In this document: one piece after another, positions 51,548-60,573 of the stretch | Position numbering within the stretch: the first letter of the stretch is position 1 | Layout: every line of letters begins with the position of its first letter | Assembly (NCBI RefSeq): GCF_042680685.1 | Contig: NZ_JBHUEA010000003.1 | Coordinates: 124,001-188,000 of the forward strand | Length of the DNA: 64,000 nt | DNA from: Amnibacterium endophyticum | GTDB lineage: Bacteria > Actinomycetota > Actinomycetes > Actinomycetales > Microbacteriaceae | Direction of reading: 5' to 3' | The notes under the pieces: model-generated | What the model saw: only the letters and a program-made list of their open reading frames with translations | Databases searched by the model: none | Told to the model about the DNA's origin: nothing | Made by a program: the position numbers and the translations under genes

Positions 51548-52447
51548 ATGAGCGCCACCACAAACCCGCTCGGGGTGCACGCTCGCACCCTCTCGCGCGA
51601 CTGGACCAGGGAGGGGGCCGAGCTGGCGGTGCGCCGCACGCTCAACGCCGGGTTCGACTTCCTCGAGATCCCGGCTCCGGTCGTCGGAGAGCTGGATGCG
51701 GTCGCCACGCGGCGCCTGCTGGAGTTCAACGACCTCGACGCCACGGTCTCGCTGGCGCTGACTCCTGAGCAGGACATCAACTCGACGGACGAGGCGTCCT
51801 CCCGTCGCGGCGAGGAGGCGCTGATCTCTGCGGTGCGGTTCGCTGCTGCCATCGGCGCCACCTACGTGGGCGGGGTGACCTTCTCCCAGCTCGGGCGCTA
51901 CCGGAGCCTTCCGACCGCGCCCGCCCGCCGCAACGCGCTGGCGGTGCTGGGCCGGGTCGCCCGCCTCGCGGCGGAGGACGGCGTCACCGTCGGGGTGGAG
52001 TACGTCAACCGCTACGAGAGCAACCTGCTCAACACGGCGGAGCAGACCGTCGCATTCCTCGACGAGCTGGACGAGCCCAACGCGGTGCTGCACCTCGACA
52101 CCTTCCACGCCAACAGCGAGGACCCGTCCGTGGCGGCCGCGGTAGAGACCGCCGGTCACCGTCTGGCCTACATCCACGCCTCGGAGAGCCACCGCGGTGC
52201 GCTCGGCAGCGGCTCCCTGGACTGGAACGGCTTCTTCGAGGCACTCCAGCGCATCGGGTACCGCGGCCCGATCACCTTCGAGTCCTTCTCGCCGACCGTG
52301 GTGAGTCCTGAGATGACCGTCGAAGTGGGGCTCTGGCGGGCCCCATGGACCTCGGCGGACGCCGTCGCGACCGACGCCCGAACCTTCCTGTCCCTCCACC
52401 TCGCCGCGCTGCGCGGCCTCGCCACGACCTCGATCGGAACACCGTGA
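51548..52447 (+). CDS. Sugar epimerase/isomerase, D-psicose (tagatose) 3-epimerase-like, copy 1
   Basis: TIM-barrel protein of 299 residues of the AP endonuclease 2 superfamily. Metal and catalytic residues are visible at VGVEYVNRYESNLLNT (Glu), LHLDTFHANSED (Asp, His), IHASESHRG and TFESFSPTVV (Glu), as in ketose 3-epimerases. It starts six bases after the ATPase gene, and its stop overlaps the GTG of a second, similar gene. Substrate is inferred only. Confidence 0.82.
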   Translation: MSATTNPLGVHARTLSRDWTREGAELAVRRTLNAGFDFLEIPAPVVGELDAVATRRLLEFNDLDATVSLALTPEQDINSTDEASSRRGEEALISAVRFAAAIGATYVGGVTFSQLGRYRSLPTAPARRNALAVLGRVARLAAEDGVTVGVEYVNRYESNLLNTAEQTVAFLDELDEPNAVLHLDTFHANSEDPSVAAAVETAGHRLAYIHASESHRGALGSGSLDWNGFFEALQRIGYRGPITFESFSPTVVSPEMTVEVGLWRAPWTSADAVATDARTFLSLHLAALRGLATTSIGTP

Positions 52448-53307
52448 ACAATCCTCTCGGCATCCACGCCCTCGTCTTCGCAGGCGGGACCACCACGGAC
52501 GAGGTGGACACGATCACCTCCGGCGCGCATCGCGCCGGCTACGACATCATCGAGTTCTCCCTCCACGGCCTCGCGGATCTCGACACCACCGCGACCCGAG
52601 CGATGCTCGAGGACCGCGGCCTGACTGCGATCTGCTCGCGCGGGCTGGCGCCGGACGCGGACGTGTCCAGCGACGATCTCGCCGTCGTGCAGCGCGGCGC
52701 AGAGCTGCTGCACGAGTCGTTGCAGGCGACCGCCGCCATCGGAGGGATCCGCCTCACCGGCGCCCTCTACTCAGCGTTCGGCAAAGCCGCTGCACCGCTC
52801 ACCGGGGCGGGCCGCCGGAACGTCATCGCCGTGCTGAAGGACCTCGCCGTCGAGGCCCGCCGGCTCGACGTCGTCCTCGGGCTGGAGGTCTGCAACCGTT
52901 ATGAGACCAACGTCGTGAACACGGCCGGAGAGGCGCTGCGGCTCGCCGACGAGATCGGCGAGGACAACGTCGACGTCCATCTGGACATCTACCACATGAA
53001 CATCGAGGAGAAGAACTTCCGCGACCCCGTGCTGCTGCTCGGGGACCGGCTCGGCTACGTCCACGTCGGGGAGAACGACCGGGGATACCTCGGCTCCGGG
53101 CACCTCGACTTCGACGCCTTCTTCGACGCCCTGCGCGAGGTCGACTACCGCGGCGGCATCACCTTCGAGTCGTTCTCCTCCGCCGTGGTGTCCCCGACCC
53201 TCTCCAACGACCTGTCCATCTGGCGCAACCTCTGGACCGACTCCGACGACCTCGCCGCGGCCGCTCACCGATTCCTGGCCGAGCGCCTCGCCCGGGTCCC
53301 GGCGTGA
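52444..53307 (+). CDS. Sugar epimerase/isomerase, D-psicose (tagatose) 3-epimerase-like, copy 2
   Basis: Paralogue of the preceding gene, 287 residues. Matching sites are LGLEVCNRYETNVVNT (Glu), VHLDIYHMNIEEKNF (Asp, His, Glu pair), VHVGENDRGYLGSGHLDFD and TFESFSSAVV (Glu). The HMNIEE and GENDRG motifs are closer to characterised psicose/tagatose 3-epimerases than those of copy 1. Two such enzymes in a row suggest two successive sugar inversions or a heteromer. Confidence 0.84.
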   Translation: MNNPLGIHALVFAGGTTTDEVDTITSGAHRAGYDIIEFSLHGLADLDTTATRAMLEDRGLTAICSRGLAPDADVSSDDLAVVQRGAELLHESLQATAAIGGIRLTGALYSAFGKAAAPLTGAGRRNVIAVLKDLAVEARRLDVVLGLEVCNRYETNVVNTAGEALRLADEIGEDNVDVHLDIYHMNIEEKNFRDPVLLLGDRLGYVHVGENDRGYLGSGHLDFDAFFDALREVDYRGGITFESFSSAVVSPTLSNDLSIWRNLWTDSDDLAAAAHRFLAERLARVPA

Positions 53308-53990
53308 CGCTCGGCTTCCCGGAGGCACTGCTCCGCGCGGAGGAGCTGGCCGCGCAGTCCGAGCGGCGCGTGGTCCTGGGCATCTGCGGTTCCCCCGGCG
53401 CCGGCAAGACCCTGCTGGCCGAGCGACTCGTCGCGGGATTGAATCGACGTCGTCCCGGTTCCGCGGCGCACGTGCCGATGGACGGGTTCCACCTCGCAGA
53501 CAGCACCCTGGAGCGTCTCGGTCGTCGGGAGCGGAAGGGTGCGCCGGACACCTTCGACGGGTGGGGATACGCCGCACTGCTCGAGCGCCTCGGGGAGGGC
53601 GGTGAGGACCCGGTCTACGCGCCCGACTTCGAGCGAGACCTCGAGGAGCCGATCGCGGGCTCCATCGAAGTTCCCGGCACCGCTCGGGTCGTGGTGTCAG
53701 AGGGCAACTACCTGCTGCTGCCCGACCGTCCGTGGTCCAGGGCGCGTGCCGCGTTCAGCGAGGTGTGGTTCTGCGTCCTGCCCGACGAGCTGCGGATGCG
53801 ACGGCTCGTCGCCCGGCACATGCGCTTCGGCCGCAACGAGCGGGACGCCGCGCAGTGGGCCGAGGAGGTCGACGGCCCGAACGCGCGCCTGATCGAGCAG
53901 TTCCGTCACACGGCGGACCTCGAGGTCTCGACCGCCGAGGTGTACACCCCTGCCGAAGTGATTCCGGAGACCGCCAGTAAGGTTCCCTGA
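53304..53990 (+). CDS. P-loop sugar/nucleoside kinase (FrcK-like)
   Basis: Kinase of 228 residues of the uridine-kinase-like P-loop type. The P-loop CGSPGAGKTLLAERL is near residue 28, followed by VPMDGFHLADSTLERLGRRE and the region GAPDTFDGWGY; VVVSEGNYLLL and a lid rich in Arg/His follow. The FrcK protein of rhizobial fructose operons belongs to this family. GTG overlaps the epimerase stop; last gene of the operon. It probably phosphorylates the ketose. Confidence 0.82.
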   Translation: MTLGFPEALLRAEELAAQSERRVVLGICGSPGAGKTLLAERLVAGLNRRRPGSAAHVPMDGFHLADSTLERLGRRERKGAPDTFDGWGYAALLERLGEGGEDPVYAPDFERDLEEPIAGSIEVPGTARVVVSEGNYLLLPDRPWSRARAAFSEVWFCVLPDELRMRRLVARHMRFGRNERDAAQWAEEVDGPNARLIEQFRHTADLEVSTAEVYTPAEVIPETASKVP

Positions 53991-54398
53991 GCCTCTCCGT
54001 CGCCGCCGTCGCGCACAGGGGGGCCGTGTGCGACCCGGCTTCTCGGGTCCGCCGACCCGGGGAAGCGCCCCGACGCGCGACAGCGCTCGTACCCCTGCGC
54101 CTGGTCGCCGGAGTCGCGGCCCCGGCTCACCCGCAGCCGCGGACCCGGGTGACGAGGTCGGTCGGGGTGCGGACGGTGCGGACGACGCCGAGGGCGGTGC
54201 GATGCCGGACGAGGAGGCCTCGCACCGAGGCGTCCTCGTTCCGTGGTCATCGGCGTGCAGCTCCGGGTCGCGGCGGTCCGCTGGTACCTCGATTCCGTCT
54301 CGCGCCCCGTCCGGCCGGAGCCGGCGCCAGCGGGCGAGTGCTGGGTCCGTCAGGACTTCTGAGGGCCGGGTCGCGGAGCCGGATCGACCTCGGCCGCG
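53991..54398. other. Gene-free stretch between the sugar operon and the acetyltransferase gene
   Basis: About 400 bases without a convincing gene. A 40-codon frame on the plus strand (54243-54362, VVIGVQLRVAAVRWYLD...) and a short minus-strand frame ending at 54125 look more protein-like than chance but have no RBS, promoter or known motif. They may be remnants of a decayed gene. Confidence 0.4.
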
Positions 54399-54857
54399 CT
54401 ACCGCTCCGGCGAGAGGTCGTAGGTGACCCACGGGGTCGCACGTGCGACCCCGTCGTACAGACGGCGCGCCGCGGCGTTGTCCTCGGCGGTGATCCAGCG
54501 CACCACGGAGCAGCCTTCGCTCGCCGCGCGGGAGGCGAGCGCGGTCACCAGGGCGCGACCGACGCCCGCGCCACGAGCGGCGGGGTCGGTGAAGAGGTCG
54601 TCGAGGTAGAGCCCCACCGTGCCGGACGAGGGGCGGTGGAACCGCCGCCAGTGCGCGAGGCCGACGACCTCGCCCTCCCGCTCGGCCACCAGCCCGCGGA
54701 CCTCGACCTCGTCGTCGTGCAGCCAGGTCCAGACGCGCTCGACCACCTGCTCGTCGGGCGGCAGCCGGTAGAACTCGCGGTAGCCGCGGTAGAGCTCCGC
54801 CCACCTGCGGAGGTCGCCGGGGGACACGTCCCGGACCGCGATCGCCTGCTCGGTCAC
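54399..54857 (-). CDS. GNAT family N-acetyltransferase
   Basis: Protein of 152 residues with LYLDDLFTDPAARGAGVGRAL (acetyl-CoA loop) and WITAEDNAAARRLYDGVA at the end. GTG at 54857 is six bases after TACGCT on the minus strand, so the mRNA is probably leaderless. Substrate unknown. Confidence 0.86.
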   Translation of the reverse strand: MTEQAIAVRDVSPGDLRRWAELYRGYREFYRLPPDEQVVERVWTWLHDDEVEVRGLVAEREGEVVGLAHWRRFHRPSSGTVGLYLDDLFTDPAARGAGVGRALVTALASRAASEGCSVVRWITAEDNAAARRLYDGVARATPWVTYDLSPER

Positions 54858-54894
54858 CCGAGCAGCGTAGGAGCCCCGTCGCCGCCGGTCGGGC

Positions 54895-55518
54895 TCAGGC
54901 CGGCGGCGCCGGTCGAGCAGGTCGCCGGAGGGTGAACACCTCGCCGATGCGGCTCCATTCGTCGCGACCGAGCCGTGCGAGGGGCGCGAGGTCCGCGATC
55001 GCCGGCAGGTCGTCGTCGGCGAGGACCGACTCGTGGACCTCCGCGGCCACCACCCGGCCGAGCACGAGGGTGCAGTCGCCGACCGGCACCGTCCCGTGGA
55101 GGACGCACTCCAGGGCGACGGGGGACTCGGCGACCCGGGGCGGGGCCACGGCCGTCGACGGCGCCGCCTCGACGCCCGCCAGGGCGAACTCGTCGACGTC
55201 GCTCGGCACGGGTGCGCTCGTGGCGTTCACCTGCTCGGTCAGGTCGGCGGGTGCGAGGTTCACCACGAACTCGCCGGTGGCGAGCACGTTGCGCAGGGTG
55301 TCCTTCTCGCCCACCGAGGTGAACTGCACGACGGGCGGGTCCACCGAGGCGATGGTGAAGAAGGAGTGCGGCGCGAGGTTGCGGGTTCCGTCGGCGCCGA
55401 CGGTGCTCACCCAGGCGATGGGCCGCGGCACGACGACCGCCTTCAGCAGGGACGAGAAGGCGCGGGCGTCCTGCTCCGACGGCTCGAACCGCCGGGTCGC
55501 ACCGGGCTCGTCGCTCAT
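54895..55518 (-). CDS. Flavin reductase family protein
   Basis: FMN-binding split-barrel protein of 207 residues. AVVVPRPIAWVSTVGADGTRN and NLAPHSFFTIASVDPPVVQF are the flavin-binding signature, with GEFVVNLAPADL later. ATG 55518 has AGAGG eight bases upstream. Partner enzyme unknown. Confidence 0.87.
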   Translation of the reverse strand: MSDEPGATRRFEPSEQDARAFSSLLKAVVVPRPIAWVSTVGADGTRNLAPHSFFTIASVDPPVVQFTSVGEKDTLRNVLATGEFVVNLAPADLTEQVNATSAPVPSDVDEFALAGVEAAPSTAVAPPRVAESPVALECVLHGTVPVGDCTLVLGRVVAAEVHESVLADDDLPAIADLAPLARLGRDEWSRIGEVFTLRRPARPAPPA

Positions 55519-55682
55519 CCGCCGCCTCTCGTCATCTCGTCCGGGAAGTGTCCCGGGTCGCACCTGTCGCTCGCCGATGCGAGACGCCTGCGGGCGGCGG
55601 GAGGGGACGTTCAGCCTCGCCTGACCGACACTCGCGCAGTGCGGCCGGAGCTCCCGGCCCCGTGTCGGAAGGACCCCGCCCC

Positions 55683-55844
55683 GTGCGCAAGACCCTGTTG
55701 ATCATCCTCTGCTTCTTCTTCCCCTTCGTCGCCGTGCTCATCGCGGAGGGCCCGAGCATCAGCGTCCTCTGGGCGTTCCTGCTCCAGCTGCTCGGCCACG
55801 TGCCCGGCGTGATCTACGGCATCTATCGCATCGTGCAGGACTGA
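55683..55844 (+). CDS. Pmp3/YqaE family small membrane protein
   Basis: Protein of 53 residues with two membrane helices: LLIILCFFFPFVAVLIAEGP and ILW-like VLWAFLLQLLGHVPGVIYGI, the Pmp3 (UPF0057) pattern. Members help with salt and cold stress through membrane potential. GTG start. It converges with nothing close; the next gene is 367 bases away on the other strand. Confidence 0.88.
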   Translation: MRKTLLIILCFFFPFVAVLIAEGPSISVLWAFLLQLLGHVPGVIYGIYRIVQD

Positions 55845-56211
55845 ACTGGTCGACCGGGTCCGGCGGGCGGCGGCGCTCACCGGGCCCGTCGTGCCCGCTC
55901 GAGCAGGGGCGGCGACCCTCGAAGGGGGAGGGGACAGACCGGGCGTTCTGTCCGTAGGTTCTTCCTCGGGCGGTCACCCAGCCGCCCGCACCGTCACCCC
56001 GGTGCCGCACGACCTCGCGTCAGTCCCCAGCACGACGCGGACCACCTGACCGCGGACCCCCATCCGCGGACGACCGGCGGACCTCCATCCGTCGATCACG
56101 GTTCGAGGACATCGCCGGGCGGTCGCCCTTCCCCCGAGGAGGCCGCCCGGCTCCTCCATGCCCGAACGAGCATGGAGGCCGCTCGCGCTTCCGCGAGGGC
56201 GTCCGGCCCCC
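55845..56211. other. Gene-free stretch with two hairpins before the HAD gene's 3' end
   Basis: About 370 bases without a credible gene. CCGGGCGG (56115-56122) pairs with CCGCCCGG (56143-56150), and CCTCCATGC (56153-56161) with GCATGGAGG (56170-56178, eight-base loop). Both hairpins lie after the stop of the minus-strand HAD gene and probably terminate it. Confidence 0.55.
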
Positions 56212-57021
56212 TCAGTCCTCCGGGCCGGAGGAGAGGACCGGGCCCGCGTCGAGCAGGTCCGCGACGGAGCCGAGGACCTCGTCCGGGCGGAACGGGTAGC
56301 GGTCGATCTCGGCCCGGTCGCTGATGCCGGTCATCACGAGGATCGTGTGGAGCCCGGCCTCGATGCCCGCGACGATGTCGGTGTCCATCCGGTCGCCGAT
56401 CATCGCGGTCGACTCGCTGTGCGCACCGATGCGGTTCATCGCGCTGCGGAACATCATCGGGTTCGGCTTGCCCACCACGTACGGCGTCCGGCCGGTCGCC
56501 CGCGTGATGAGCGCCGCGATCGCGCCGGTCGCAGGCAGCGGCCCCTCGCTCGACGGGCCGGTCGCGTCCGGGTTCGTCACGATGAAGCGGGCGCCGCCGC
56601 CGATCAGCCGGATCGCCTTCGTGATCGCCTCGAACGAGTAGTTGCGGGTCTCGCCCACCACGACGTAGTCGGGGTCGGTCTCCGTGAGGATGTAGCCGGC
56701 CTCGTGCAGCGCGGTGGTGAGCCCCGCCTCCCCGATCACGAAGGCGCTGCCGCCCGGGATCTGCGAGGCGAGGAAGTCGGCGGTCGCCATCGCGGAGGTC
56801 CAGATCGCGCGCTCCGGCACGTCCAGCCCGGACGCGCGCAGCCGCGCCGCGAGGTCCCGCGGCGTGAAGATCGAGTTGTTCGTCAGCACGAGGAACGGCG
56901 ACCCCTGGTCGGTCCACTGCCGGATCAGCTCGGCGGCGCCCGGGACCGCCTGGTTCTCGTGCACGAGCACGCCGTCCATGTCGGTCAGCCAGCACTCGAC
57001 GTCGGACCGGGAGGTGCTCAC
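56212..57021 (-). CDS. HAD-IIA family phosphatase (NagD-like)
   Basis: Phosphatase of 269 residues. Motif I CWLTDMDGVLVHENQ (DxD-type nucleophile), motif II FLVLTNNSIFTPRD, the cap region, motif III GKPNPMMF and motif IV MIGDRMDTDIVAGIEAG are all present. NagD-type enzymes hydrolyse nucleoside monophosphates or sugar phosphates. GTG start five bases after the stop of the upstream membrane protein gene. Confidence 0.92.
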   Translation of the reverse strand: MSTSRSDVECWLTDMDGVLVHENQAVPGAAELIRQWTDQGSPFLVLTNNSIFTPRDLAARLRASGLDVPERAIWTSAMATADFLASQIPGGSAFVIGEAGLTTALHEAGYILTETDPDYVVVGETRNYSFEAITKAIRLIGGGARFIVTNPDATGPSSEGPLPATGAIAALITRATGRTPYVVGKPNPMMFRSAMNRIGAHSESTAMIGDRMDTDIVAGIEAGLHTILVMTGISDRAEIDRYPFRPDEVLGSVADLLDAGPVLSSGPED

Positions 57022-57026
57022 CCGGG

Positions 57027-58028
57027 TCAGCGTACGGGGCGGGACCCCGTCGTCGACCGGTTCGTGAGCGTCGCCATCAGCTGCTCCATGGGCCCCCGGC
57101 CGACGAACCGGCGCCACAGCACGGCGAAGACGATCGAGGCCGCGGCGATCCCGACGAGCAGCCCCCAGTACTGGAAGGCGCCGGCGTCGTCGCGGGGGAT
57201 CGCGAGGAAGACCGCGAGGGCGATCAGCTGCCCCGTGTAGATGGTGAGCGGCATCGCGCCGGCGTCCGCGAGCGGGGACAGCACGCGGGCGACCGCGGGC
57301 ACCGAGCCGAGCACCAGGAGGGCGCCGATCGCCGTGACCGCGACGCCGCCCGAGCCGAGCACCTCCCAGGTCGTGTCCGAGTGCGCGGTCGCGTCCTGGC
57401 GCAGCATGGCCGCGCCCCCGTAGCCGACGACGCTCGCCGCGGCGCCACCCGCGACCATCGCGAGGCGCGTGCCGCGGCGGGTGAGGTCCGAGCGTGCGAG
57501 CAGCAGCCCGACGGCGACGTAGGCGGCCCAGACGACGTCCGGGTAGTAGCCGGTGACGAGCCACTGGCTCGGCCAGAGCAACGGGTTCGTCCCCACGAAT
57601 GCGGCGTACCGGTCGGCGTCGACCGCCTGCACGAGCGCGGCGCCCGCGGTCGCAGCGACGCCGGCCACGACGGCGAGCACCCAGCGCGGCGCGAAGAGCA
57701 CGGGCAGCAGCAGCAGGAACAGCACGCCGTAGTAGTCGAGGATCACCGCGATCGGCGTCCCGAGCGCCCAGAGGCCGCGGCCGAGCACGATCAGCCAGAC
57801 CCCGCGCAGGGCCACCGTGATGCGCGCCCGGGTGCGGTCCTCCACCGGCGTCGCGCCGCCCGTGATGAGCCCGAGCGAGACGCCCGCGAGCGTGGCGAAG
57901 AGCACGGACGAGCGGCCGTCGGCGAGGCCGTCGCTCGTGCCGTCCGGCGCGAAGTGCGCCCACAGCATGCCGAGGACGGCGAGCGCGCGGGCGACGTCGA
58001 CGCCGACCAGCCGCCGCTCCACCGCCAT
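57027..58028 (-). CDS. Membrane acyltransferase-like protein (DUF1624/DUF418-like)
   Basis: Membrane protein of 333 residues with about ten helices. LVGVDVARALAVLGMLWAHF at the start matches the heparan-alpha-glucosaminide acetyltransferase-like domain, and MPLTIYTGQLIALAVFLAIP the DUF418 end. It probably transfers acyl groups to a surface sugar or lipid. ATG 58028 is six bases after TACCCT on the minus strand (leaderless pattern). Confidence 0.8.
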   Translation of the reverse strand: MAVERRLVGVDVARALAVLGMLWAHFAPDGTSDGLADGRSSVLFATLAGVSLGLITGGATPVEDRTRARITVALRGVWLIVLGRGLWALGTPIAVILDYYGVLFLLLLPVLFAPRWVLAVVAGVAATAGAALVQAVDADRYAAFVGTNPLLWPSQWLVTGYYPDVVWAAYVAVGLLLARSDLTRRGTRLAMVAGGAAASVVGYGGAAMLRQDATAHSDTTWEVLGSGGVAVTAIGALLVLGSVPAVARVLSPLADAGAMPLTIYTGQLIALAVFLAIPRDDAGAFQYWGLLVGIAAASIVFAVLWRRFVGRGPMEQLMATLTNRSTTGSRPVR

Positions 58029-58081
58029 CCGTCGAGGGTAGGCGGCGGAGCCGACGGGGCCGGGTGCGCTATCCATGGACG

Positions 58082-59551
58082 ATGGTCGACTGGCTCTCGG
58101 ACTACGTCCCGACTGCGGCCCTGCTCCTGCTGGAGGTGGGGCTGCTCGTCCTCGCCCTGGTCGTCGCGCCGCGGAACCGCCGCCCGTCCTCCGGCCTCGC
58201 CTGGATCCTGCTCATCGTCACGCTGCCGCTGCTCGGGCTGCTGCTCTTCGCGGTCATCGGGTCGCCCGAGCTGCCGAAGGCCCGCCGCGACAAGCAGCGG
58301 ACGATGGACCAGCGCATCGAGGAGCGCACCCGTGCGGTCGCGCACCGCGTGACCGGCAGCGGCGCCCCGGCCTGGCTGCCGCCCATCGCCCGGCTGAACC
58401 GCGAGACCGGCTCCCTGCCGCTCGTGGACGGCAACGTCGTGCACCTGCTGCCGCACCTGGACGACCAGCTCGCCGCGATCGTCGCCGCCGTCGACCGGGC
58501 CGAGCGCTTCGTGCACGTCGAGTTCTACATCCTCGCCCTCGACGACACGACCCGCCCCTTCTACGCGGCGCTCGCCCGCGCGGTGGAGCGGGGCGTCGAG
58601 GTCCGCGTGCTCGTGGACCACCTCGGGTCGCTGAAGTACCCCGGGTTCAAGAAGGGGCTGAGGGAGCTGACCCGCACCGGCGTGCGGTGGCACCTGATGC
58701 TGCCCGTGCAGCCGTGGAAGGGCCGCTACCAGCGGCCGGACCTCCGCAACCACCGCAAGCTGCTGGTCGTCGACGGGCTCATCGGCTTCGTCGGGTCGAT
58801 GAACATGATCGACCCGGGCTACCAGACGTGGTCGAACCGGCGCCGGCACCTCAGGTGGCGCGACCTGATGGCGGAGGTGCAGGGCCCGGTCGTGGCGGAG
58901 ATCGAGGCGATCTTCATCACCGACTGGTTCAGCGAGACCGACGAGCTGCCGCCGGTCGCAGTCCCGATCGACGCGGTCGCCGAGGACGAGGACCCGGGCA
59001 CGCTGCTGGCGCAGATCGTCCCGTCGGGGCCCGCGTTCGAGTCGGAGAACAACCTCGCGCTGTTCAACTCCCTGATCTACGCCGCGGAGCGCCGCATCTC
59101 GATCACGAGCCCCTACTTCGTGCCCGACGAGTCGCTGCTCGCCGCGATCCTCACCGCGGTGCAGCGCGGCGTCGAGGTGGAGCTGTTCGTCAGCGCTATC
59201 GGCGACCAGTTCTTCGTCCACCACGCCCAGCACTCGTACTACGAGGCGCTGCTCGGCGGCGGGGTGCGGATCTACCAGTACGCGGCGCCGACGGTCCTCC
59301 ACTCCAAGCACGTCTCGATCGACGACGAGGTCGGGCTGGTCGGGTCCTCGAACATGGACATCCGCTCGTTCCAGCTCGACCTCGAGGTGATGATGCTCGT
59401 CGCGGGCCGCGCGTTCGTCGACGAGCTGAAGGCGGTGGAGGACGAGTACCGCGCCAGCTCGACCGAGCTGACGCTGGACGAGTGGCGCGGACGCGGCGTC
59501 CTGCACGAGGTCGTCGACAACATCGCCCGCCTCACCTCCGCCGTGCAGTAG
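58082..59551 (+). CDS. cls: Cardiolipin synthase
   Basis: Membrane-bound phospholipase D family enzyme of 489 residues. Two N-terminal helices (about residues 9-28 and 37-58) are followed by two HKD motifs, NHRKLLVVDGLIGFVGSMN and LHSKHVSIDDEVGLVGSSN. It makes cardiolipin from phosphatidylglycerol. ATG 58082 is used; TATCCA six bases before it may be the -10. It diverges from the acyltransferase gene. Confidence 0.94.
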   Translation: MVDWLSDYVPTAALLLLEVGLLVLALVVAPRNRRPSSGLAWILLIVTLPLLGLLLFAVIGSPELPKARRDKQRTMDQRIEERTRAVAHRVTGSGAPAWLPPIARLNRETGSLPLVDGNVVHLLPHLDDQLAAIVAAVDRAERFVHVEFYILALDDTTRPFYAALARAVERGVEVRVLVDHLGSLKYPGFKKGLRELTRTGVRWHLMLPVQPWKGRYQRPDLRNHRKLLVVDGLIGFVGSMNMIDPGYQTWSNRRRHLRWRDLMAEVQGPVVAEIEAIFITDWFSETDELPPVAVPIDAVAEDEDPGTLLAQIVPSGPAFESENNLALFNSLIYAAERRISITSPYFVPDESLLAAILTAVQRGVEVELFVSAIGDQFFVHHAQHSYYEALLGGGVRIYQYAAPTVLHSKHVSIDDEVGLVGSSNMDIRSFQLDLEVMMLVAGRAFVDELKAVEDEYRASSTELTLDEWRGRGVLHEVVDNIARLTSAVQ

Positions 59552-59556
59552 CCGGG

Positions 59557-60531
59557 TCAGGGGAGCAGCAGCACCTTGCCCGTCGTGCGGCGGCCCTCGA
59601 GGGCGCGGTGCGCGTCCGCCGCCTCGTCGAGGGGAAAGCGGGCGCCGATGCGGACGTCGAGCGCTCCCGAGGCGAGCGCGTCGAACAGCTCGCCGTAGCG
59701 CCACGACCGCTCCTCGGGGGTCTGGAGGAAGTCGCCCATGGTCGGCCGGGTGAGCACGAGGCTGCCCCCTCGCTGCAGGGCCGCGGGGTCGATCGGCGGC
59801 ACGGGGCCGCTCGCCGCGCCGAACAGCGCCAGGAGGCCGCGCGGGCGCAGCGCCGCGAGCGACCCCTCCCAGGTCGCCGCCCCGACGCCGTCGTAGACGA
59901 CGTCGACGCCCCGGCCGCCCGTGCGCTCGCGGACCCGGTCGGCGAAGCCGTCGTAGTCGAGCACGACGTCGGCACCCGCGCCGCGGGCGAGCTCCGCCTT
60001 CTCCGCGCCGCCGACCGTCGCGAGCACGGTGGCGCCGCGGGCCTTCGCCAGCTGGATCAGCAGCAGGCCGACGCCGCCCGCACCCGCGTGCACGAGCAGG
60101 GTCGTGCCGTCCGCGACGGCGTGCACCGAGGTGACCAGGTAGTGCGCCGTCAGCCCCTGCAGCGGCAGCGCGGCGGCCGTCTCGAGGTCGACGCCGGCGG
60201 GCACGTGCGCCGCGGCCGCGGCGGGCACGATCGCCGACCCGGCGTACGTGCGCCGGCCCTCGGCGGTCGCGACGGCGTCGCCCGCGCGGAACCCGGTCAC
60301 GCCTGGCCCCACCGCGGCCACGCGGCCCGCGCCCTCCGTGCCCGGCACGTGGGGCAGGTCGATGGGGTAGGCGCCGCTGCGGCGGTAGACGTCGACGAAG
60401 TTCACGCCCGTCGCGGCCAGCTCGACGAGCAGCTCGCCCTCCCCGGGAGTCGGCACGTCCTCCTCCGCAGGGAGGAGCACCTCCGGCCCGCCCGTCCGCT
60501 CGACCCGCACCACCCGCATCCGCTCGGCCAT
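59557..60531 (-). CDS. NADPH:quinone oxidoreductase (zinc-free MDR family)
   Basis: Protein of 324 residues. VNFVDVYRRSGAYPIDLPHVPG and the cofactor motif HAGAGGVGLLLIQLAKARG are the quinone reductase signatures; no catalytic zinc Cys are present. ATG 60531 or the internal ATG at 60519. It converges with cardiolipin synthase, five bases apart. Confidence 0.9.
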   Translation of the reverse strand: MAERMRVVRVERTGGPEVLLPAEEDVPTPGEGELLVELAATGVNFVDVYRRSGAYPIDLPHVPGTEGAGRVAAVGPGVTGFRAGDAVATAEGRRTYAGSAIVPAAAAAHVPAGVDLETAAALPLQGLTAHYLVTSVHAVADGTTLLVHAGAGGVGLLLIQLAKARGATVLATVGGAEKAELARGAGADVVLDYDGFADRVRERTGGRGVDVVYDGVGAATWEGSLAALRPRGLLALFGAASGPVPPIDPAALQRGGSLVLTRPTMGDFLQTPEERSWRYGELFDALASGALDVRIGARFPLDEAADAHRALEGRRTTGKVLLLP

Positions 60532-60573
60532 GGGCGGCAGTCTCGCCCGTGCGGCTGCGCCTAGCCTCGACCG

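Noticed and set aside
54028..54423. Plus-strand frame of 131 codons in the gap after the kinase gene
   Set aside because: Ser/Arg/Gly-rich, no motif, overlaps the 3' end of the acetyltransferase gene on the other strand.
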